From Siccibacter colletis (GTDB lineage: Bacteria; Pseudomonadota; Gammaproteobacteria; Enterobacterales; Enterobacteriaceae), in assembly GCF_000696575.1 (NCBI RefSeq), contig NZ_JMSQ01000006.1, positions 434,001-498,000 of the forward strand: 64,000 bases of DNA, in the 5' to 3' direction. The notes below the pieces were generated by a model. That model was not told where the DNA came from, did no database searches, and saw only the letters and a program-made list of their open reading frames with translations. The position numbers were made by a program, and so were the translations under genes. Numbering within the stretch: the stretch's first letter is position 1; every line of letters starts with the position of its first letter. Positions 57,759 through 64,000 of the stretch are shown piece after piece.

Positions 57759-58620
57759 TCCCTTACTACGATGTGGTGACAGGCTCACCGCATCGCCTCT
57801 TTTTTCTCCGCGTTTCCTCACACCTCCTGCATCCATTAAATCCTGCTTAATATACGTTAATTATTACTTAATTATTGGGTGATATATCTTCGTGTCTATT
57901 TAAGTGAAATTGATCAATAAACGATCAATTTCACTGCGGTATCTTTTTTATTAGTAATAATACCGTCATGTGCATTCGCATATGATATTATCCTCCCTAA
58001 GTTAAATTTAATTTAGTAATACAGATAACGACAACGCGTAACAGGATTGCTTATATATTTCTCCGCGAAGAATATATCTTTACAATAAGCCAGTGAGTTT
58101 GACTTAAGGTCGAAAATAATGCGTAAACACGTTAGTAGATATCGTTAATAACGTTATTAAGGCTAAAAAAAGTATCCTTTTCGCTGGATTAACTGACCTG
58201 GATAGAGTAAAAATAGGTTAATTCTTACAGACTGCATAACATTTGGATGAAACGCGGCAACGGCTGGTTACGCGCATGCAGATTTGTTGAGATTCCGCTC
58301 GATCGTAAAGGGAACACGTTACAGGGAGGCAGTAGATATCAATGTCCAGACTACTAAATTTGGTAGGCCACGGCGCAATAACAAACGTAATGTAATATTC
58401 ATTTTGCTGGTAACCTGTAAATAGCTATATGGCTGTTTTTTAAGGTATTTATCGCAAATTAATAAATGCCTTACAAAGCAACGCTATTGCGGTTTCAAAA
58501 TATGTGCACGGCAGAAATATCGATTTAATCATCGCGTATTCGTCATGCCTGTAATTTTCCTTAGGCACATCTTTTGATCCGTGTATTCAGTCACGCATAA
58601 CATGAATCTGGTGTGAGAAT
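57759..58620 (+). promoter_or_regulatory. Long AT-rich leader of the tss operon
   Basis: 862 nt without a gene. It is much more AT-rich than the flanking genes, consistent with H-NS-type silencing (inference). It contains a 13-bp perfect inverted repeat (57903-57935) and a poor -24/-12-like sequence at 58265-58280 (TGGTTAC, spacing 10, ATGC) that I do not trust. The tssB ribosome site GTGTGAGAAT is weak. Confidence 0.6.
57903..57935. promoter_or_regulatory. 13-bp perfect inverted repeat in tss leader
   Basis: AGTGAAATTGATC, 7-nt spacer AATAAAC, then GATCAATTTCACT. A T-run follows ~8 nt later. It could be an operator for a dimeric regulator, or a weak terminator for the gene pair upstream. 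It lies 686 nt before tssB. Confidence 0.5.
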
Positions 58621-59124
58621 ATGGGAAAAGGAATTGACGGAGCATCTGTAGCGCCGAAGGAACGTATTAATATTAAATACGTTCCGGCAACCGGTGGGCA
58701 GCAGGCTGAAATAGAACTGCCGCTGACCATGATGGTTATTGGCAATATGAAAGGTCGCACCGAAGAGACGCCAATTGAGGAGCGTCAGACGGTTTCCGTG
58801 GATAAAAACAACTTCACGTCGGTAATGAAAGAGGCCAATCTGGAACTCAATTTCTGCGTTCCCAACCGCCTCGAAGAAGAAAGTGAAGATGAACTTCCGG
58901 TGAAGCTGAATATTGCTTCTCTGGACGATTTCTCCCCGGACCGTATTGCTGAACAGGTTCCTGAACTGCGCAAGCTGCTCGAATTACGCGAAGCGCTGGT
59001 GGCGCTGAAAGGGCCTCTGGGAAATATCCCGGCGTTCCGTAATCGCCTGCAGGATCTGCTGGCCAGCTCCGATGCGCGTGAGCAGCTGCTCAAAGAGCTG
59101 GATCTCGTCAAACCCGCCGAATAA
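58621..59124 (+). CDS. tssB: T6SS sheath protein TssB
   Basis: 167-aa small contractile-sheath subunit (VIPA family), with INIKYVPATGG near the N-terminus, MMVIGNMKGR, the FSPDRIAEQVPEL segment and the C-terminal helix LLASSDAREQLLKEL. It pairs with TssC in a heterodimer that polymerises around the Hcp tube. First gene of the structural operon. Confidence 0.97.
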   Translation: MGKGIDGASVAPKERINIKYVPATGGQQAEIELPLTMMVIGNMKGRTEETPIEERQTVSVDKNNFTSVMKEANLELNFCVPNRLEEESEDELPVKLNIASLDDFSPDRIAEQVPELRKLLELREALVALKGPLGNIPAFRNRLQDLLASSDAREQLLKELDLVKPAE

Positions 59125-59153
59125 CCACGCGGCTAACGTAAAGGGAAAAACAC

Positions 59154-60632
59154 ATGTCTACGGTTGAAGATCAACCTCTGGTAGCCGCAGCGGGCGCGTC
59201 GTCCTCACTGCTGGATGACATTATGGCGCAGGCGCGAATTACCCCTGTTGACGAAGGGTATACCATCGCGAAGCAGGGCATCGCGGCGCTGGTCTCCAAT
59301 ATTCTCGACAGCGGTAATGCGGCTGAGCCGGTCAACAAAGCGCTGGTCGACAGCATGATCGTTGAGCTGGACAAAAAGCTCAGCAAGCAGGTGGATGTGA
59401 TCCTGCACGCGGCCGAGCTGCAGGAGCTGGAATCCTCATGGCGTTCGCTGAAGCTGCTGATCGACCGCACCGACTTCCGCGAAAACATCAAGATCCTGAT
59501 GCTGCACGCCACCAAGCAGGAGCTGCTGGAGGACTTCGAGTTCGCGCCGGAAATCACCCAGTCTGGTTTCTACAAGCACGTTTACTCCACCGGCTACGGC
59601 CAGTTCGGCGGTCAGCCGATCGGCGCGGTGATTGGCGACTACGCCATGACCCAGAGCTCCCCGGACATCAAATTGATGCAGTACGTCAGTGCGGTAGGGG
59701 CGATGGCGCACGCGCCGTTCATCTCTTCCGTTGCGCCGACCTTCTTTGGCGTGGACAGCTTCGCCGACCTGCCGACCATCAAAGATCTGAAGTCCGTGTT
59801 CGAAGGCCCGACCTACACCAAATGGCGTTCGCTGCGTGAGTCAGAAGACTCCCGCTATCTCGGTCTTACCGCGCCGCGCTTCCTGGCACGTCTGCCGTAT
59901 GACCCGGTTGAGAACCCGATCAAGGGCTTCAACTACAAAGAGAACATCAGCGCCAGCCACGAGCACTATCTGTGGGGCAACACCGCGTACCTGATGGGTA
60001 CCGCGCTGACCGACAGCTTCGCGAAATACCGCTGGTGTCCGAATATCATCGGCCCGCAGAGCGGCGGCACCATCTCCGACCTGCCGGTTCACGTCTATGA
60101 GGCGATGGGTCAGCTGCAGGCCAAGATCCCGACCGAAGTGCTGATCACCGATCGTCGCGAATACGAAATGGCAGAAGAGGGCTTTATCACCCTGACCATG
60201 CGTAAAGACAGCGACAACGCGGCGTTCTTCTCGGCGAACTCGGTGCAGAAGCCGAAGGTGTTCCCGAACACCCGCGAAGGCAAAGAAGCGGAAACCAACT
60301 ACAAGCTGGGCACGCAGCTGCCGTACATGTTCATCATCAACCGCCTGGCGCACTACATAAAAGTGCTGCAGCGCGAGCAGATCGGCTCATGGAAAGAGCG
60401 TCAGGATCTGGAGCGTGAGCTGAACGGCTGGATCAAACAGTACGTTGCCGACCAGGAAAACCCGCCGGCAGACGTGCGCAGCCGCCGTCCGCTGCGTGCC
60501 GCACAGATCAAGGTGCTGGACGTTGAGGGTGAGCCAGGCTGGTATCAGGTCGCGATCGCCGTGCGTCCGCACTTCAAATACATGGGCGCCAACTTCGAAC
60601 TGTCGCTCGTTGGTCGTCTGGACAAGGAGTAA
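59154..60632 (+). CDS. tssC: T6SS sheath protein TssC
   Basis: 492-aa large sheath subunit (VipB/EvpB family): ELESSWRSLKLLIDRTDFRE near residue 90, YSTGYGQFGGQPIGAVIGDY, FLARLPYDP, HYLWGNTAYLMG and the C-terminal RPHFKYMGANFELSLVGRLD are all diagnostic. 29 nt after tssB; ribosome site AAAGGGAAAAACAC. Confidence 0.98.
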   Translation: MSTVEDQPLVAAAGASSSLLDDIMAQARITPVDEGYTIAKQGIAALVSNILDSGNAAEPVNKALVDSMIVELDKKLSKQVDVILHAAELQELESSWRSLKLLIDRTDFRENIKILMLHATKQELLEDFEFAPEITQSGFYKHVYSTGYGQFGGQPIGAVIGDYAMTQSSPDIKLMQYVSAVGAMAHAPFISSVAPTFFGVDSFADLPTIKDLKSVFEGPTYTKWRSLRESEDSRYLGLTAPRFLARLPYDPVENPIKGFNYKENISASHEHYLWGNTAYLMGTALTDSFAKYRWCPNIIGPQSGGTISDLPVHVYEAMGQLQAKIPTEVLITDRREYEMAEEGFITLTMRKDSDNAAFFSANSVQKPKVFPNTREGKEAETNYKLGTQLPYMFIINRLAHYIKVLQREQIGSWKERQDLERELNGWIKQYVADQENPPADVRSRRPLRAAQIKVLDVEGEPGWYQVAIAVRPHFKYMGANFELSLVGRLDKE

Positions 60633-60637
60633 CCGGC

Positions 60638-61069
60638 ATGTCGTCTCTCTCGTCATGGGACAGAGGGAGCGCCGCCAGCCTGTTCGACAGGATCCGGGGT
60701 GAAGAACGCGTCACCTCGCCGGACGCACAGTTGACCGCTCTGATTAGCTCGGTGAAACGCCAGCTCGACAGAGTGCTCAATACCCGACCCGGCAATTGCC
60801 GCAGCGCCCCGGATCTTGGCGTCATCGATTTGAATGACGCCACGCAGGGCAGTGCCGATATTCGCAGCCGTATTCGCGAAGCCATCCGGCAGTGCATCTG
60901 CGATTACGAACCGCGCATTGTGCAGGTGGAGGTGTCGTTCTCGGACAACGTTTCCACCCCACTCGAAATGGCCTTTCGGGTGACCGCGCATGTGCGCCTC
61001 GACGAGCTGGAGCAGGTTACCTCGTTCAACGTCCATATGGACAGCCACCGCCACTACAGAATGATCTGA
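60638..61069 (+). CDS. tssE: T6SS baseplate protein TssE
   Basis: 143-aa gp25-like protein (SLFDRIRGEE near residue 16; the IRSRIREAIRQCICDYEPRI segment). It joins sheath to baseplate. 5 nt after the tssC stop, with the tssC end AAGGAGTAA serving as its ribosome site. Confidence 0.95.
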   Translation: MSSLSSWDRGSAASLFDRIRGEERVTSPDAQLTALISSVKRQLDRVLNTRPGNCRSAPDLGVIDLNDATQGSADIRSRIREAIRQCICDYEPRIVQVEVSFSDNVSTPLEMAFRVTAHVRLDELEQVTSFNVHMDSHRHYRMI

Positions 61070-61071
61070 CT

Positions 61072-62838
61072 ATGCAGCTGGAACACTACTTCAGGGATGA
61101 ACTGGCCTGGCTTCGCCTTCAGGGCCGCCAGTTTGCGCAAGCCCATCCCGAACTGACGCGCTTTTTGTCTGAGCAAACCACCGACCCGGACGTAGAGCGT
61201 CTGCTGGAAGGCTTCGCGTTTCTCACCGGCAGCCTGCGCGCAAAAATTGAAGACGAGTTCCCGGAGCTGACGCACGGGCTGCTCAACATGCTGTGGCCGA
61301 ACTATCTGCGACCGGTGCCGAGCATGACCATCATGCAGTTCTCGGCGATCCCCGGCGCGCTGGCGCAACCGGCGTTTGTTGCCCGCGGCTGTCCGCTCGA
61401 CAGCAAACCGCAGGATGAGGTGGTGTGTCATTTCCAGACCTGTCACGACATGTGGGTCTACCCGGCGGATATCACCGATGTCAGCGCCCAGAGCGGCAAC
61501 GACGCTTCCGCCATTACCCTGGACATCGCGCTGCACAGCACGCTGCCGCTGGCCGAACTGGAGCTGAACAAGCTGCGCTTCTGGCTCGGTGGTGATAGCT
61601 GGACGGCGTATGAGCTCTATTTCTGGCTCGCCAGCAAGCTCTCCCACATTGAAGTGGAAGTGGACGGGAAACGCTTCCCGCTGCCGGCCAGTATCCTGAA
61701 AACCATTGGCTTTGACCGGGAAGATGCGCTGTTGCCCTATCCGGGTAACGTCTACTCCGGCTACCGCATTTTGCAGGAGTACTTCTGCTTCCCGGAAAGC
61801 TTCTTGTTTTTTCAGCTTGAAACCAGCGACTGGCCGCAACAGCCGCTGCCGGTGGACAGCTTTAAGCTGCATTTTTGTTTCGAAAGCCCGCTGCCGCCGG
61901 AGCTGAAGATCCGCAAGGACTCTTTCATGCTCAACTGCGTCCCGGCGATCAATCTGTTCCAGCACGAAAGCGAGCCGATCGATCTTAACGGGCGTCAGGT
62001 GGAGTACCCGCTGAAGGCCAGCTACCGCCAGGCGGACAGCTTTGAGATCTTCTCGGTGGATAAAGTCGAGGGCTGGGTGGAAGGGCAGCCGGGCCGCGCA
62101 CGCGGTAAACAGCGCCTCTACCATCCGTTCGAAAGCTTCCAGCACCAGATTGAGCGCGCCAACGGGCGCCAGGCGCTCTACTACCGTATTCGCGTGCGCG
62201 AAGCGGTGAACGGGGCCGGGTTCGATCACGCGCTGTCGTTTGTGCGCGGGGATGAAACCGAAGTGGTGGGGCTGGATGAGTCGGTATCGGTCACCCTAAC
62301 CTGCACCAACCGCGGACGTGCCGCCCAGCTGCTGGTGGGGGATATCTGCGTGCCCACCGGCGACTCGCCGACCTTCGCCACCTTCCGCAACATTGTGCGC
62401 CCGACGCGTCCGCTGCGCCCGGCGCTCGATGGCAGCCTGCACTGGACGCTGATCTCTAACCTGTCCCTGAACTACGTCTCGCTGCTGCGGCGCGATGCGC
62501 TGGTCCAGGTGCTGCGCACCTACGACTTCCCGACGCTCTACGACAAGCAGGCAGAACAGGCGTCGCGCAAGCGGCTGGCGGGCATTGAAGCGATTAATAC
62601 CGTGCCGGTGGACAGGCTGGTGCGCGGTATGCCGGTGCGCGGCCTGAAGTCGGAGCTGTCGATTCGCCAGTCGGCGTTTGCCAGCGAAGGGGAGCTGTAT
62701 CTGTTCAGCACCGTGCTGGCGCACTTCCTGTCGCTGTATGCCAGCGTGAACGCGTTTCACCTGCTGGAGGTGGTCAACCTCGATAACAAGGAGCGCTACC
62801 GATGGCCGGTGAAAGCGGGTCAGCACTCGATGATGTAA
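61072..62838 (+). CDS. tssF: T6SS baseplate protein TssF
   Basis: 588-aa baseplate wedge protein, recognised by HYFRDELAWLRLQGRQFAQA at the start, VERLLEGFAFLTGSLRAKIE, FPELTHGLLNMLWPNYLRPV and FSTVLAHFLSLYASVNAFH near the end. The ATG at 61072 lies 2 nt after the tssE stop; a longer reading that starts inside tssE is rejected. Confidence 0.97.
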   Translation: MQLEHYFRDELAWLRLQGRQFAQAHPELTRFLSEQTTDPDVERLLEGFAFLTGSLRAKIEDEFPELTHGLLNMLWPNYLRPVPSMTIMQFSAIPGALAQPAFVARGCPLDSKPQDEVVCHFQTCHDMWVYPADITDVSAQSGNDASAITLDIALHSTLPLAELELNKLRFWLGGDSWTAYELYFWLASKLSHIEVEVDGKRFPLPASILKTIGFDREDALLPYPGNVYSGYRILQEYFCFPESFLFFQLETSDWPQQPLPVDSFKLHFCFESPLPPELKIRKDSFMLNCVPAINLFQHESEPIDLNGRQVEYPLKASYRQADSFEIFSVDKVEGWVEGQPGRARGKQRLYHPFESFQHQIERANGRQALYYRIRVREAVNGAGFDHALSFVRGDETEVVGLDESVSVTLTCTNRGRAAQLLVGDICVPTGDSPTFATFRNIVRPTRPLRPALDGSLHWTLISNLSLNYVSLLRRDALVQVLRTYDFPTLYDKQAEQASRKRLAGIEAINTVPVDRLVRGMPVRGLKSELSIRQSAFASEGELYLFSTVLAHFLSLYASVNAFHLLEVVNLDNKERYRWPVKAGQHSMM

Positions 62839-63800
62839 TCGACCACAGGGCGCTGGCGAACTACTCCTTCTATCAGCTGGTTGAGTTGCTCAACCGCATG
62901 GAAGCTGTCGATCCGGAGCGCGGGCAGGATTTCGATCCGGTCAGCGAGCGGCTGCGGTTCAAATCCACCGCCTCGCTGGGGTTTCATCCCAGCGATATCG
63001 TCGGCATGTCGAAGGACGATGCCGGGCGGCATCACCTGGAAGTGGCGTTTATGGGGCTGCACGGCAGCCAGTCGCCGATGCCGGGCTACTACCTCGACGA
63101 CCTGGCCTGGGAGTATGCCCAGCAGGAGCCGAAGCTCGGGCTGTTTCTCGACTTCTTCCATCACCGCCTGCTGACGCTGCTGCACCGGGTATGGCGAAAA
63201 TACCGCTATCACGTGCGCTTTCAGGACAACGGCGAAGACGGCTTTTCGCGCTTGATGTTTGCGCTGGTGGGGCTGGGCAACGATGCGGTGCGCGAGAGCC
63301 TGCCGGTGAACCGCGCCAAGATGCTCTCCTACGCCGGGATGCTGGCCAGCCCCAGCCGTTCCCCGGAAGTGGTGGCCGGGCTGGTGATGCACTGTTTTGA
63401 CCTTGAGAGCGTCGAGGTTGAGGTATGGCAGGCGCGCAAGGTGCCGGTGTGCGAAGAGCAGCAGAACCGCCTGGGCCGCGCCAACAGCCGGCTCGGGGAC
63501 GACTTCGTCATCGGCGAAAAGGTCAGCGACTGCGCCGGTAAGTTTCTGCTGAAGATTAACAACCTGAGCTTTAGCGATTTCCTCAGGTTTCTGCCCAACG
63601 GCGATCAGTTTGAACCGCTGGTGCGCTTTGTTTCATTCATTCTGCGCGACCAGCTGGCGTGGGATTTACGCCTCGGTTTTGGCCTGGAGCAGGCCAGCGG
63701 GATGCGCCTCGGTGATGCGCGTTACGCCAGCCTGGGATGGAGTAGTTTTCTCGGTAACCCGCCGGCCGACCCGTGGGTAACGATTTGTGTACAGGAGTAA
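62802..63800 (+). CDS. tssG: T6SS baseplate protein TssG
   Basis: 332-aa partner of TssF in the baseplate wedge (YSFYQLVELLNRM near residue 25, FMGLHGSQSPMPGYYLDDLA, FLDFFHHRLLTLLHRVWRKY, LGWSSFLGNPP). It overlaps tssF by 37 nt, indicating translational coupling. ATG at 62802 preferred. Confidence 0.97.
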   Translation: MAGESGSALDDVIDHRALANYSFYQLVELLNRMEAVDPERGQDFDPVSERLRFKSTASLGFHPSDIVGMSKDDAGRHHLEVAFMGLHGSQSPMPGYYLDDLAWEYAQQEPKLGLFLDFFHHRLLTLLHRVWRKYRYHVRFQDNGEDGFSRLMFALVGLGNDAVRESLPVNRAKMLSYAGMLASPSRSPEVVAGLVMHCFDLESVEVEVWQARKVPVCEEQQNRLGRANSRLGDDFVIGEKVSDCAGKFLLKINNLSFSDFLRFLPNGDQFEPLVRFVSFILRDQLAWDLRLGFGLEQASGMRLGDARYASLGWSSFLGNPPADPWVTICVQE

Positions 63801-63802
63801 GT

Positions 63803-64000
63803 GTGAGCGACGGTAATCAGCAACTTTCGCTGTTGGTGCTTAACAGCGAGCAACTGGAAGGGAATACACAGGTTCAGCATCACTTCGGGCCGGAAGGCGG
63901 CTCGCTCGGTGCGGCGGATCGCGACGACTGGCAGCTCAAAGAGCGTCTCGGCGCGGTGCAGCCGGAGCACGCGCGCATTGAGATGGTGGATGGCCGTTTT
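63803..64000 (+). CDS. tagH: FHA-domain T6SS protein TagH (partial)
   Basis: First 66 codons only; the gene runs past the window edge. GTG start at 63803 behind CAGGAGTAAGT, 2 nt after tssG. HHFGPEGGSLGAADRDDWQL and PEHARIEMVDGRF are the phosphothreonine-binding forkhead-associated core. TagH/Fha proteins take part in post-translational control of T6SS firing with PpkA/PppA where present. Confidence 0.88.
   Translation, partial: MSDGNQQLSLLVLNSEQLEGNTQVQHHFGPEGGSLGAADRDDWQLKERLGAVQPEHARIEMVDGRF

Noticed and set aside
58265..58280. Possible second sigma-54 promoter for tssB
   Set aside because: GG and GC spacing is right but TGGTTAC/ATGC matches poorly, and it is ~340 nt from tssB.
61054..62229. 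391-aa minus-strand open frame over tssF
   Set aside because: Shadow of a confidently identified structural gene.

Overview
The window reads as the chromosome of an enterobacterium, most likely of the Enterobacter/Lelliottia/Leclercia group. The left 20 kb has the gene content of the E. coli 44-min region (yeeED, sbcB, sbmC, yeeA, yeeX, asn tRNAs, yeeO, ldtA, amn, hprRS). The order is altered, dacD, cbl and nac are absent, and the coding sequence is GC-rich. Species assignment is inference from gene content only.

Region 1 (1-20.5 kb) is chromosomal backbone. It holds a thiosulfate uptake pair (tsuAB), a ~421-bp tandem repeat block, exonuclease I divergent from SOS-controlled sbmC (LexA box visible), yeeA, yeeX, and two identical tRNA-Asn genes bracketing a 5.6-kb segment (MATE pump, MscM-like channel, L,D-transpeptidase, SymE toxin, cold-shock protein, ymjA). 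These are followed by an M24 aminopeptidase, amn with a candidate Pho box, a BLUF-EAL photoreceptor whose EAL residues look intact, an SDR oxidoreductase, and the two-component pair hprRS with a candidate HprR/CusR operator.

Region 2 (20.5-26.3 kb) starts a type VI secretion (T6SS) locus: a near-perfect sigma-54 promoter, hcp, vgrG, a PAAR spike tip, and a large cargo effector (M23-like part, EF-hand, C-terminal GH19-type lysozyme).

Region 3 (26.3-37.6 kb) is AT-rich and holds about ten small genes for exported proteins, probably immunity proteins. One is an LprI-type lysozyme inhibitor and three share a C-terminal SH3-like motif. A second effector copy (28.3-31.2 kb), truncated at its N-terminus and carrying a different toxin end (lysozyme-like plus CHAP/NlpC-like), sits among them. 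The junctions indicate a ~4.25-kb tandem duplication with a microhomology breakpoint, followed by toxin-end exchange.

Region 4 (37.9-52.8 kb) contains a DUF4123 adaptor, a 1610-aa Rhs effector with an HNH-like nuclease end and its immunity gene, then an array of displaced Rhs C-terminal toxin/immunity modules at various stages of decay (stops, frameshifts, core remnants).

Region 5 (53-57.8 kb) holds an ankyrin-repeat gene interrupted by an in-frame amber codon and two small genes for exported proteins. Region 6 (58.6-64 kb) is the T6SS structural operon tssB-tssC-tssE-tssF-tssG-tagH, running off the right edge. The sheath and baseplate are built from region 6. Hcp, VgrG, PAAR and the DUF4123 adaptor load the PAAR-linked and Rhs effectors, and the AT-rich immunity genes protect against self and siblings.
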